From contig OZ231127.1 in assembly GCA_965153355.1 (NCBI GenBank), forward strand, positions 50,592,001 to 50,656,000: a stretch of DNA of 64,000 nucleotides, written 5' to 3'. Below, in pieces: positions 36,415 through 48,251 of this stretch. The position numbers were made by a program, and so were the translations under genes. This stretch comes from Flaccisagitta enflata. Its lineage: Eukaryota; Chaetognatha; Sagittoidea; Aphragmophora. Below the pieces are notes generated by a model. That model worked only from the letters and a program-made list of their open reading frames with translations. It searched no databases and was not told the origin of the DNA. The stretch's first letter is position 1, and each line of letters begins with the position of its first letter.

Positions 36415-37287
36415 ATGCCAAAGAAGGTGATCGACGGTGAAGACGAAATGGACGACGGTGTCAACAAATCCAATAATTCGTGTCGCCGGCGACCACAATA
36501 TCCAAGCGCACCGATTACAGGCGGAAGGGGAAGATCACGCTCTTCACCTGGTAATAACTGGAGATATCGTATTCGTTACGTTGCAACGCGTTGATTACGT
36601 TGAGAATGTCTACTTGTTTAGTTGTAACTAACATTTACAAGGAAGATGTTTCTAACGTATGACTATTAAAACATACATCAGGTCGCAAAAAGCGCTCCAC
36701 GTCGCGACGAGGAAAATCGAAAGGCGGATCGAAGACTCGCTCAAGGTCCAGGAAAGGTAAAGCATTCTACAGTTTCTACTCGTTACGAAATCATTAACCG
36801 GTCCTACATTTTATCAGAACTAACCGCTGTGCGAAGTGTGCATGCTGCTAAATCTTAAATACCTCAAACTGTAAACGTAGGTGGTCGTTCCGTTTCCAAA
36901 GCCAAAGGCGGCAAGTCGCGAAGCCGATCCCGCTCGAAGAAACGTAGCGTCTCCCGAAAGCGATCTTGCTCCAAAGGCGGACGTAGACGGTCGAGAAGAC
37001 GGTCTGCGTCAAAAGGCAAACGGAGCGGATCCAGGAAGCGCTCTTCTTCGAAAGGACGCAGCCGTTCAAGGAAGCGCTCCTCTTCGAAAGGAAGACGCAG
37101 CCGCTCAAGGAAGCGCTCTTCATCCAAAGGCAAAAGAAGCTGCTCCAGGAAGCGAACGTCCTCGAAGAAAAGATCTCGGTCTCGGCGTCGATCGGCCTCG
37201 AAAGGCGGGAAGTGCGGCAAAGCAGGATCAAAAGGTCGACGTCGCACGCCGAGTCGACGTCGAGCGGCAAGCAAGCGCAAATGTTAG
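36415..37287 (+). CDS. Arg/Ser/Lys-rich basic protein, protamine-like or SR-like
   Basis: Three exons (36415-36550, 36682-36756, 36881-37287) with GT-AG introns, both phase 1, give about 205 aa. The first 20 residues are acidic (MPKKVIDGEDEMDDG). The rest is extremely basic, with repeated blocks of about 14 residues built on SRKRSSSKGRRSR and scattered cysteines, ending RKC. No RNA-recognition motif or globular domain is seen. The composition fits a sperm nuclear basic (protamine-like) protein, which condenses DNA and can be cross-linked through cysteines; an RS-domain splicing factor is the main alternative. The ATG has a good context (ccaccATGc) and lies 22 nt after a strong polypyrimidine-AG, so a 5'-UTR intron or trans-splice site is likely. 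The family assignment is inference from composition only. Confidence 0.75.
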
Positions 37288-37549
37288 CTCGAAACTAAAA
37301 GCCATCACAAGTGTCGGAGAAGATGGAAAAAGAGGGATGCAATTAGTGGAATGGGGAATATGATTTTATGAATTATGCCATAATGATGTTCAAATCAAAT
37401 TGTTTCCGCTTATAACAAAAAAAGAAATGGTAACTTTCGTTGCCTAGGGGGACAAATATTTTTGTTTCGCGTAGCGAAAGATGGTGATGCACGATGCCCG
37501 GGTCTGTTACGGACTTAAGCACCACGTTATCTGAGGTGAGATTAAAACC

Positions 37550-37712
37550 CGGGGTATACTGGGGTATGCTCGGGGATTGCTCGGGTATTGCTTGGGTACT
37601 GCTTGGGTATTGCTTGGGTATGCCTGGGTACTGCTTGGGTATTGCTTGAGTATTGCTTGGTTATTGCTCGGGTATTTCTTGGGTATGCTCGGGTATTGCT
37701 GGGGTATTAATC
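37550..37712. repeat. 11-bp tandem repeat (tgcttgggtat)
   Basis: About 14 units of tgctngggtat and variants. The minus-strand ORF across it (repeated KQYPS) is a repeat artefact. Confidence 0.85.
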
Positions 37713-37765
37713 TCACAGATTACCAGGTGTTACGGTACTTTTAGTTCAGAAGTTTCCAAACGAGA

Positions 37766-38591
37766 CACGGCGTCCAGGAACAAACCATAGGTCGTAAAAA
37801 ATGGTCAAGACTCCTGACCTGGGGAAATGTCTTTTTTGATGCATTACCTACAAATAAATGGCAAAAATAAAAAATTGGCTTGGAAATATAGAATTTAAAG
37901 CTTAAATATAGCAAAAATAAAGCATTTTTACATACTTTTTATATCAAAAATTAACTTTGTAGCTTCCAGCAACTTAAAAAAAATTTGAAAAGTGTGGCAA
38001 TAGTAGCTGTAATCATGCTTTTACCTATTTGGTAAGTTTAGAGGGTTTTTTTAACAGATAACAGCTAAAAAAAACTAGTTTAAACTAGCAAATTTGTTTA
38101 TTTCCAGCTTTTTTTACAAATTCTTCTTTGAAATTTTTGAAAACTATGAAAAGTGTAAAAATATTGTTGAGATACACATGCTGGAATATGAACCAGGTAG
38201 TTGTAAGAAATATTTAATAGATTTGAGCTTTGAAATAGCAAAAAACAATGAAAAATAGTCAGTTTTCACTAGTTTTTAGCATTTTTTTTTGTATAGATCA
38301 GTGAAAAATCATTCTGAATGAACTGAAAGAGGTAAAAGCATTAGTGCAGCAACTGCAATCAAATTTTTCATATATTTTTTCATACTTTTAAAAATAATGA
38401 ACAGCATTTTTAATCTCAAAAATACTAAAAATTGCCTTTTTTTGCTATCATTGGACAATCACTTCTATATTTCCAAGCCGATTTTTTTATTTTTACTATT
38501 AATTTGTAGCTAATACATCAAAAAAGACATTTCCCAAGGTCAAGAGTCTTGACCATTTTTTTCGACCTATGGTTTGTTCCTGGACGCCGTG
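37766..38591. mobile_element. TIR element CACGGCGTCCAGG, 826 bp
   Basis: TIRs of about 115 bp start CACGGCGTCCAGGAACAAAC at 37766, with the inverse ending at 38591. The direct repeat GAGA on both sides is a possible 4-bp target duplication. The interior is AT-rich and non-coding. A GA/CA array follows 30 bp after the right end. Confidence 0.85.
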
Positions 38592-38615
38592 GAGAGAAAA
38601 AGAAACTGCTGTAGC

Positions 38616-39065
<450 letters not shown>

Positions 39066-39701
39066 GTGCATCTCGGTCTCCCGGTCTACCCTAGCTCGGG
39101 ACCATGCCCGCGTTGCCTGAAGGACTCTGATATCTTTGGAGATCACGCTATCTCCGCCTGCAACGTTGGTGGAGACCGTACTGCCCGCCACGACAAATTG
39201 GTCGATGTCATCTACGAGCGAGCTCAATCTGCGCTTCTTCATCCACGTAAAGAGGAGCGCAATCTTCTTGACGACCGTTCCCGGCCCGGGGACATCACCT
39301 TCGAAAAGTCCTGGCCGCTTTACTCGGGGAAGACCAAAATCGCTATGGATGTTACGGTGGCTTCTCCATTCCGTCAGGACTCTCGTTCACATTCAGCCAC
39401 GGATGCCTCATTTGTCCTGAAGAAAGCGCGCGAAAATAAATTTCGCAAATACGAGGGCAAACTTCCTCCCGACGTCGGTCTCATTCCGCTTCCGGTGACT
39501 ACGTTTGGCATGTGGGAAGAGAACGCCGCCGCCAACTTGCTTGAGATCGTCCGCACTCAGTCAAACAATTTGCGCGGTGACCAAAAACTGAACAAACGTC
39601 ACTTTTTCGAGCGACTGTCAGTCACTCTACATCGCGAAAATGGAGCCATGCTCCTTGATCGTAGCCCGCTATCGCCCGCTTCCGTTGATGGTGAACTCTG
39701 A
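39066..39701 (+). pseudogene. C-terminal fragment of non-LTR retrotransposon ORF (RLE type)
   Basis: An open frame of about 211 codons matches the C-terminus of site-specific non-LTR retrotransposon polyproteins. A CCHC knuckle (C-X2-C-X9-H-X4-C, from CPRC to AISAC) is followed by GDRTARHDKLVDVIYERAQSA and then a restriction-like endonuclease core with RPGDI and KIAMDVTV, the spaced acidic residues expected of a PD-(D/E)XK nuclease. In such elements the nuclease nicks the target for reverse transcription. No reverse transcriptase domain lies upstream, so the copy is 5'-truncated, as is usual for these elements. The frame itself is intact to its stop at 39699. A 3' tail of about 250 bp follows, and then a telomere-like array. 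The element class is assigned from motif order; the exact clade is uncertain. Confidence 0.75.
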
Positions 39702-39955
39702 TCAATACTAGCGACTTTTATTGATATATCCCTTTGCTTTTAACCCCTCCCCTTCTTATCTGTGAACTGTCTTTCTCATATTTCATCGTTGCGGAAAAAA
39801 AAAACCCTGATACTTTCATTCTCACTTGCAACGTCGACTGTGATAAAAATTTGTTGCTTGTTCTCTCTTTTTACAGAAAAAAAAAAACATGTGAGCCTTC
39901 TGTCCCACGACGGCTTACGTGTAGGAGACGACCGGACTTTTTTTAGCGTTTTTAA
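39702..39955 (+). other. Probable 3' UTR of the retrotransposon fragment
   Basis: It lies between the stop codon and the CCCCTA array, is T- and A-rich with two A-runs, and has no ORF of interest. Confidence 0.45.
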
Positions 39956-40198
39956 ACCCACCCCTACCCCTAAACCAACCCCTACCCCTAAACCCACCCC
40001 TACCCCTAAACCCACCCCTAACCCTAAACCCACCCCTACCCCTAACCCTACCCCTAACCCTAAACCCACCCCTACTTCTAAACCCACCCCTACCCCTAAA
40101 CCTACCCCTAACCCCACCCCTAACCCTAAACCAACCCCTACCCCTAACCCTAAACCCACCCCTACCCCTAAACCCACCCCTACCCCTAAACCCACCCA
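39956..40198. repeat. Telomere-like array (CCCCTAAACCCA variants)
   Basis: About 240 bp built from cccctaaaccca, cccctacc and ccctaacccc words, with an 18-bp period in places. It resembles degenerate CCCTAA telomeric DNA with variant units. The ORF giving Pro-Thr-Pro-Lys repeats is a by-product. Confidence 0.85.
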
Positions 40199-40493
40199 AC
40201 TCGGTCTACGTTGCCTTTAACTCATAAATTCATTCTGCTCTACGCTCCTATAATGAGGCCCCTAAAAGCCTCCAAAGACCACCAAACAACCCAACGGACC
40301 TGACCTGTATATGCATCGGACTCAGCAGCAGACGTACAACCCACAAACTCAACCTGCAAGAATGACGCACCATCCGTCCAAACTACCGCCGGGTGGTTTT
40401 CAGTATTACTCTGGATTTTCCGCTTGTTTACACTCAATATGGACCTCCTGAACAAGAATCCAGCTTCAAAAAAATCTTTCTTCTGGCGCCTTT
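40199..40493. other. Intergenic, no gene seen
   Basis: Unique DNA without a supported ORF. Confidence 0.5.
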
Positions 40494-40840
40494 TGAAAAA
40501 AATCCAAAATTGATTATTTTTTTTCTTATTTTGAAGTTAGAATTTTTAGGGTTGTTAGGAGATCTTTTTAGATAGCATATCTGAATTCCTGATGAAATTT
40601 CCTTTCATTTGATAGGTCGCACTATACATTTCTAAGCATTTCTAAGCAACCGTTACAAAAAGTAACGGTGGCTATAAAATTGAAAATTTGATCTCTTTTT
40701 AAAAATATATAGTGCGACCTATCAAACGAAAGGAAATTTCATCAGGAATTCAAATATGCCATCTAAAAAGGTTTTCTAACAACCCTCTAGAATCTGGGTG
40801 CAATATAGAATGAAAAATTATCTATTTTGGATTTTTTTCA
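40494..40840. mobile_element. Foldback element with about 140-bp arms
   Basis: Left arm 40494-40636 (tgaaaaaaatccaaaat outermost, then tcctgatgaaatttcc and gataggtcgcactata) is inverted at about 40700-40840. The inner part of the arms is nearly identical and the outer part is diverged. The spacer is about 65 bp. Target duplication not identified. Confidence 0.8.
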
Positions 40841-41041
40841 TAAACAGCAGCCTAACTGGTCTAGAAATAGAAAATAAGTGGGCTAACCATGAGAGAATAT
40901 TGCCCACGTTGCTATCGCCGGCCTTCTGGTTGCTACGATGATAAACTCAAACCTTGTTACCTGCGCTTTCCCTCATACTGTGTTCTGTCGCAAAATCTAG
41001 TTACGAAGAATCGAATCTAATCCTCATTTAAACAGATTTAG

Positions 41042-41533
41042 CAGTCAGTCCCAATACCGTATTCATCCATATGCCCATATCTCATCATGTTACGAGATAA
41101 AGAAACTTTGGTTATTTGGGCATATTTCGATATATGGAAATATGACTTTCGTCTTTCCCTTTTTGCTCTGCCACTCAAAACTAAGTAGCAAAGCGATTTC
41201 TAAGATCTGATCTGATTTATTTTGTTTTTTCGTTCCCAATACTTGAATAATCAGCTTGAGATTACAAATTCGGAGAGATTATCAAAATCCAAGGATATGA
41301 TTGAATGGTACAGCATTCATGAATGTATTTCCTCTGAAATTTAAGTAGCAAAATCTTTGGAGACCGTTAACAAGACAAACGGCTATCGAATTCATTCAGA
41401 GTTTACCGAGTCAATCTAACTTTTGTAAGTCATATTTCGATATACCGAAATATGCCAAGATGGAGAAAGTTTTGGTTTTCCGAAATATGTTGAGATACGA
41501 GCATATGGATGAATGCGGAATTGGGACTGACTG
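41042..41533. mobile_element. TIR element CAGTCAGTCCCAAT, 492 bp
   Basis: TIRs of about 43 bp begin CAGTCAGTCCCAAT and continue through attcatccatatg. A direct repeat TTAG flanks both sides (41038-41041, 41534-41537). Non-coding. Confidence 0.8.
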
Positions 41534-41537
41534 TTAG

Positions 41538-42632
41538 AGCGTTTCTAGTGACAACTTCAAATACGTTTGTTTCCTTAAAACGCGATTTCAGCGTGAACAC
41601 AGATTCATGAATTTGAATTGTCCCATCAAGGAGTGTGTGACGAGTGCGCGAGCCCGTGAACGGAGCGAGTGAGCATCTGAGCGGTGTGAGCAACCAAGTG
41701 GCCTTTTCAGAACGCGACTGTTCTCGCCAGACCCTAGGAATTTTCTGATTTAGCTTTAGTGACGACTTCATATACGAGTCTGAAGCAAAAGCGCAACAAT
41801 TTGTTCTAAATGGAGGAAATCATCGTGACTTTTTTTAGCTCAACTTTGAAAGGCTGTTAATTGGAGAGGAATTGACCGATTGACTTGATTTTTTGCATGG
41901 TGACATCATATGACCTTGTCTACTACGGTACAAAGTTTCACGCAATTCCAAAAGGTCCAACCACTCGAACCAACCTACCGGCCCCGAAATTTCAAATAAG
42001 TGTAGCTAAAAAGATATTCTGAGAAATTTTCTGAAATTTTCCATGGATGATCACCCATCCTCTGCACAAATACTGAGTAAGTTGTACAGCGCATATGTAA
42101 TTACTTTGGCTGTAATCGCATTGAACATTTTTTTCTGAAAAGGTCATTTAGTTTTAGGCTACAGATTCAATGTTCGCGCCTCCTACGCGAAATATTGATA
42201 ACAAGTCTGTCGATTGCAATCATCTCTCCAAGGGCATCATATTTCTGATCCACTTACTGAGTGTCTTCCTAGTGAAAAAAAAATAAACTTTTTTGTTGTC
42301 ACTTAATTCTGCATTCTATGAACAGTTACTGCAAACGAATCTGAGTAGAGGAAGTTCCTAGGGTCAAATCCAAGCGGCGGAATTTTTTGTGAATGCTAGT
42401 TCAGGAAGTCCATCCTGAGTAAATTCAAGCGGAAAATTCAGAGTAATACTAAAAACCGCCTAGCGGTAATTTGGATGGATGGGGGACGCCAAATATCTGC
42501 CAAAAATGTCTCCTCTGAGCGCCGTGGACGTCCAAAAGACACCAAAAAGAGACACAAAAAAGGGTTGCCTTTGAGCATGTATTCCTGGCTCTAAGTACCT
42601 CCTCGACGGAAAGAGAGAAATTATTACTAAAC
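41538..42632. other. Intergenic, no gene seen
   Basis: Unique-looking DNA ahead of the gene-dense block. The ORFs here are short and lack recognisable domains. Confidence 0.5.
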
Positions 42633-42837
42633 AAGTGACGCGGGGTCACAATATCGTTGCGGACGGGTGGGCAGGATCATCCAACCCCCATCCACACCCC
42701 AACCCACCTCTAACACTCCAACACCAAGCATCGAAAACGCTTGTTTTTCCCACTTTTCGACTTTATCGCCATAACGTACGGACCAACGGATCAACGGACG
42801 GATGGACAAAGCCTCAGCGTGTCCGCAACTAAAAAGA
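42633..42837 (+). repeat. CAAGG-family copy, ACAAGTGACGCGGGG variant
   Basis: Same variant head as at 14022, then gttgcggacgggtgggcag, cccacttttcgac, a gacc/gacg core and cgtgtccgcaactaaaaa. It ends about 65 bp before the GCC2 start codon and so lies in its promoter region. Confidence 0.85.
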
Positions 42838-42902
42838 AGGAAACATGAAGCTCTAAATTTATATTAACCTCCCGTATTTCCGCTTAAAGTTCATAGAGCG
42901 AG

Positions 42903-45900
42903 ATGGCGGAAAACGCCGCCGAGAAGCCGTCCGGGGGCAGCGGCGGCGGCGGCGGCGGCGGCGGTGCCACGCCTGGCAAAACTCTCGATGTATTATCCAA
43001 GGAAGATCTTATCAAGTTTTCCAAGAAGCAGGCCGTGAACGTATCTCAAATGAAAAGTAAAATCGTGGATCTACAGAAAGCCAACAGCGCTCTTATCAAG
43101 GAAAGGGACGAGTTACGAACGGAAATGGCGACCGCCAAAGATAAAGCGTCCCAGCTTCAGGAAGAAAACGACTGCTTGAACCAGAAAGTGGAAACGGTGA
43201 CGGCGTCGTACTTGGCCGTCGTCGACGAAGCCGACAAAACCTCGTCCCACGACGATTGCGAAAGAGAAAGAAACAAACTAAAAAGAGAAAATCAACATTT
43301 GGAGGATTTGCTGTCTAACGTTTCGCTGTCTCTTGACGAAGTTGAGAAAGAAAAGAAAAATCTCTCTGACGACTTACGCCTTTGCAAGACCGCCCTGGAG
43401 GAACTTCAAACCCACAACGTTGGCCTGAAAGCTTCCGTTCAAAGGACCCTGGAAGACGACGGCATCGCGGAAGACTTGAGGTCGGAATTGCGAGCGAAAG
43501 CTGAAGAGATGACGACGTTGAAGGAAACTCTCGATCGATCCGACGTTCTGAGGTGCCAGTTGGATGAACAAGTCGCAGAATGGCGACGGAGCTTCGACGA
43601 ATGTCAATCGACGATGCACGCTATGAAGGAGGAAAATGAACGAATGAACGCCGATGCTGAAAAGTCTATCGAGGAATTATCGCTTTTGAAGTCGGAGTTG
43701 GATCAGGTGAAAGAGGAGAAATCGACGGCGGAAGAAAGGGAAGCCAAGTTGAAGGCGATGGCGCAGAAAATGAAGGCGGAGCTGTTGAGACGAAGGGAAG
43801 AGGAGAAAAATAGAAGCGTCAACGAGAGTTTGGATCAGTCTTTGAGCGTCGAGTTGGAATCAAGAGTATCCTTCCTTGAGAAAGAATTGGAGGAAGAGAA
43901 GAATCGACTTCGAGCTGCTAATGATTCGTTTCAAGTTCAGATGGGTGAAAATGAGCGATTGATCGCCGAGAACGAATCCTACGACGACGAAATCAGGAAG
44001 CTAACGAGTTTGAAGGAAGAATTGCAAGAGAAAGTCGAGTCATTGGAGAAGAATGATGATTCTAGAGTCGCTAACATCAATTCATTGAAGGAGGAAGTTT
44101 CGTCATTAAAAGCTATGAATTTCAATCTTGTTGATGAACGCGATGAACTTACCCAAAGAATGGCCGAGCAAACCTGCCGAGCTGAAGAGGCGAAACAGCT
44201 TCATGACCAGACGTTGGAAGAGTCGTCGACGAGGTTGCGGGAGTTGTCGGACTTGAATCAACGACTGACGGATGATAATTCGCGACTCAGAGAAGCTGAA
44301 GGGAAGTCGCGAAGTACTGAGAATGACAAGCTGGAGGCGACGCAAATCGATAGGAATAATCCGGAAGTGGATGAACTGCGTCGTTGTCTGGAGGAGACGG
44401 AATCTCAGAGAGACTCGGCCAAGTTACACATCACCCAGCTCGAAAATAAGATCGCCGAGTTCGAAGAGGAAAAGGTTGTGTTGCGAGAAAACCTGTCCAA
44501 AACGCTTCAAAAAGAGGATGATGATACGGGAGAATCCCAGCGCCAAAATCCGCTTGTGGAGGAGCAAATGGCGGAATTGCGTCGTCAGTTAGATGAGCTA
44601 ACAGAGGCCGTGGCGGAAAAAGACCAACTTTACGAGTCTCTGGGGCAGGAAGTCGCCGAATTGAAGACGTCGTTACAGGAGAAATCTCGATTGATCGTCG
44701 ACATGGAAGAAAGAATAAAAGTGGAAGAGGACGCTTCCAAAGAGTCCCAAGGTCGTATCGAAGAGTTAAATCGTGGCGTGGAGGAACGCGATGAAAAATT
44801 GGACTTGATCGAGAGCGAAGTGGAGGAATTACAAAAGGAAAACGCTCGTCTGGAGGCGGCCACTGTTGAAAAGGAGGAAGAACGTTGCAGGCTCGAACAG
44901 GCGCTGTTGGAGAGAGAAAGAGACGAAGCGTTGATCAACGAGGAGAGGGAACAATTCAAAGCAGCCATCATCGTCAAGGAGGAGAAAATGCTGCAAAGAG
45001 AAAGCGAGCACGCGGAGAAATTAATGGAACTCAACGGGGCCGTCAAACGCGCCGAGGAAGAAACAAAAGCGACGGCCAATAAGTTATCGGCCACCGTCAA
45101 ATCACTGGAAGAAGAGAAATCGCGGCACAAACAAACGTACGCCAAATTGGAGAATCTGAAAAAGACGCAACAGAAGAAAAGCTTGGTAAATCTGGAGATC
45201 GCCGATTACGAAAAGACCGTGGATCAACTGACGCGGACGATCGAGGAACGTGAGAAAGAGAAGGCCGAATTGAAGGAAGAAATCCGGCATCGAGAGGAGA
45301 AAATTGACGCGCTGATCAGCGAAAAGTCCAACGTGGAGATTCAGAGAGAGGAAGAAAACCAGAGGGCGGAGATGATTAAGGCGAATCTGGAGAAGGTGAA
45401 GATGGAGTTGGAGACGTCGCGCGACGCGGATCACGCGCGTCACATGCGCGAAATAGAGGCCGAGCAGCGCGTCGAATCTCTGCGTAGGGAAGTGGAGGAA
45501 GCGAAAATGGCGATGGCAGATGCGGCTGCTTTGGCGAAGAGAAACGAAGACGATCTCGCCCAAAAATGGGAAAACGAACAACGCGCTTACAAGACGCTGC
45601 AATCGAGATACGAGCTGGTGAAGGATGAGTTGCAACACGCCCAATTGGAAATCGTGGCTGTCAAGGAGGAAATGAGTAATTACAAGACGAAAGCGCAGGC
45701 CGTGTTGAAACAGGCCAAAGCCGAGGCGCAGAATAGCGAGGCGGCGAAATTGGCCAAGGAAGAGATGCAGAGAATGGGGATGCGGACGAAAGAGTTGGAG
45801 ATGGAAGTGGATTCGCTGCAGAATGAAATCCGCGAGACCATCGACGAGTCGGATGTCGTCAAAGCCGATAGGGAGGAATTGAGAAGAGCACATGGTGATG

Positions 45901-48251
45901 TTTTGCGACAGTTGCACGCCGCCGAGGACCGTCATCGCTCCGCTTCAAAGGAGTGGGAGAGGGAACAAAAAACGCGGAAAGATCATTACGAGAGTTCGAT
46001 ACAGTCGCTCACGGATCGACAAAACACTTTGGTCGAATCGCATCGGGATAAACTGTTTGCAGCGCGGCAGGAATTTGAAACGCAGCTGGCGACGGTGCAG
46101 CGTGTCGCCGATTCCAACGAGCAAGAAGTGTTCCGTCTTCAAAAGGAGCTTCAGATAGCCTTGGCGGTCAGTTCCTCCGACTTGCAGCAGCATCATCATC
46201 AACCACACGGCTCAGGACTTGTCTCGTCGAGTGGTGGCATGTCGCAACCTCTCATGTCGTCCAGCGCCGTCGCTGATGGCGAAAGCGGTAGCGTCCTCAG
46301 AGGCGCGGCGTTTATTAGTTCCATCGAACGGCAAGAAGGTGAAGGAATGGAACATACGGATACTTCGGATTGCGGGTCGCCTTCGCCCAGCCAGGTCAGG
46401 TTATCAGCGCTAGTTAATTATCTCACATCCTCTCTCTGCTTTTCATTTTCTCTCTTCCCCCTTTCCTTTCTTTTTTCACGTTCACCTCTTCCTCTTTTCC
46501 TTCTTTTTATTTACCTTCATTTTCTTTTATTGTCCCACTTCTCCGTTTTCATTCTCACATCCCCTTTCCTTTCTTCAAATTCAATTATGTCACCATTTTC
46601 CACTCTTCCTCCTTTTCCTTCCTTTTCCTTCCTTTTCTTCCATCTTTCCTCTTTCCCACCGTATTTAATCCAACAAACCGCCTTTTCATACTTTGCGTTA
46701 CAGACTGGCGCTCATCAGCCTTTTGTGTCTTTCGATCAACTTCTGAGTTCTACTAACGTGTCGCCGGTCGACTCGGTAATGACTGCGCCTGTACCTTCTC
46801 AAAAGCACGTCTGGCCCTCGGAGGAAGTCACTTTGAAGACGCTCCACGAGGAACTTTCCACGGCCTCTAGGAAGGTAAGTTAGCAAATTTTACTTGAAGA
46901 TGCGTCCTCGCATCTCTGAAAGAGCGAGTCTGTGGGTTGCTGGTATGTTTCACAAACGTTTGATTAACAGAATTTGAGATTGTTTATTCTTTTATTTATA
47001 CATTTGTTTTATTTGTTAATTAAGTAATTTATTTATAGACGGCGCATCGTTGCCCTACTTGGCCTTGTTTATCTTCTATTGTCGTTATGAAATCATTTTC
47101 CTCTCAGCCACACAGTTGATTCTATGATGAATTATTTTCGTTCTGTTCAGGTGGCGCATTTGACCGAGTTGTTGCGAGAAAGTGAAGCTTCGAACGCGCG
47201 ACTTGCTGAAGAGAGTAAAATGCTCAAAGAAGGTGGGAAGCCAATTACGATTAAAAGTACTCGTTGCTTTATTCTCTGATCGACCTTGCCGATTTTGTAC
47301 CTACATTACTCCCCATGAAGTGCCTTTACTCCCAGGTGACCAAGTCATGTTTTGATTTTTTCTCATGTTTGCGTTTTGCAGAAATTCGAAGAACCGAACG
47401 CAATTCCCACCGTCAAATGGAACTTGATAATCTAGAGTATCTAAAGAACGTAATCTTTAAGTTCCTCGCTTTTGAGTCAGGTAAGCATTTGGCTAAATTT
47501 ATGGTGTCACAATTCTTTTTGTGTCTTAAGTTCAGCTTGACTGATTACGTGCCTGATTACGATATTCTTCAGTATGTTGAACAAGGATAAGTCGCAGTGC
47601 AAACGAGTACGCAATTTGACAAGTCAAAATGGTTTTTAATGATTTTTTTCATCTTATCAATTCACAAATTTTTTTAATGAAACAAGGGATTCGCGGTGGA
47701 TAATCATAATTTTTCTTGCATGGAAAAGCGTTTTTTTCTGCAAAATATACTTGTCTCGCGTGAAAAACTAAATCTGTCTCTGAATGCAAAATTTTGCATT
47801 TTGAAAAACATGGCATCAGTCTAAACACCTTTGAGAAACAGGCCATGTTCTTAGAAATGTAAAGTTTTGCATTCAGAAAGAGATATGGTTTTTCATGTAA
47901 CAACATCTAATGTTTTCCGTGCAAATTTTTTTAAATAAATCTGTTTTATAGAACATAAGGATTTGTCAAATTTGGCGTTTTCTGCGCCACGACATAAGGT
48001 CAGGTCTTGTGACGCGCTTGATTTTCAAATTATTTTGTAATCGACCCCACCCACCCTCAACAGATGCCGAAGCGAGGGCACGCCTGGTTCCGGTCATGAC
48101 GATGCTTCTAAAATTGTCTCCGGAAGAGAAGCAGATGCTGACGTCTGTCGCTGCCGGCGAAGGACCCGCGGCTGGCGCAGCTACCCAAGCCAATGCTGCT
48201 GAAGGAGGCGGCTGGTCCGCGTACTTGCATCGTTGGTCTGGTCTCATGTAA
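42903..48251 (+). CDS. GCC2: GRIP-domain golgin GCC2 (GCC185)
   Basis: Peripheral trans-Golgi tether that captures vesicles and is recruited by Arl/Rab GTPases through its C-terminal GRIP domain. Five exons: 42903-46394, 46704-46874, 47151-47232, 47382-47480 and 48064-48251, giving about 1343 aa. After a Gly-rich N-terminus ((GGC)n) comes LSKEDLIKFSKKQ, close to the N-terminal motif of vertebrate GCC2, then about 1000 residues of coiled coil. A short acidic motif EGEGMEHTDTSD follows, also as in GCC2. The GRIP domain begins at LEYLKNVIFKF (Tyr conserved), continues with LSPEEKQML and ends WSAYLHRWSGLM. The human protein is longer and has many more exons; here exon 1 alone is 3.5 kb. Intron 1 (309 nt) has no stop in frame, so its retention would keep the reading frame. 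Confidence 0.95.
47757..47899. mobile_element. Short foldback element in GCC2 intron 4
   Basis: Arms of about 57 bp (cgtgaaaaact to aacatggc at 47757-47814 and the inverse at 47843-47899) with moderate mismatch. The surrounding intron may contain more of the element. Confidence 0.55.

Noticed and set aside
39762-40220. ORF with Pro-Thr-Pro-Lys repeats
   Set aside because: Translation of the telomere-like array; the first part is the probable 3' UTR of the retrotransposon fragment.
41430-41771. 113-codon minus-strand ORF
   Set aside because: It overlaps the right TIR of the 41042-41533 element and has no recognisable domain.
42903-46883. GCC2 as one uninterrupted 1326-codon frame
   Set aside because: The part after 46394 reads low-complexity hydrophobic sequence until a good acceptor at 46703; the spliced form restores the family pattern and leads to the GRIP domain.
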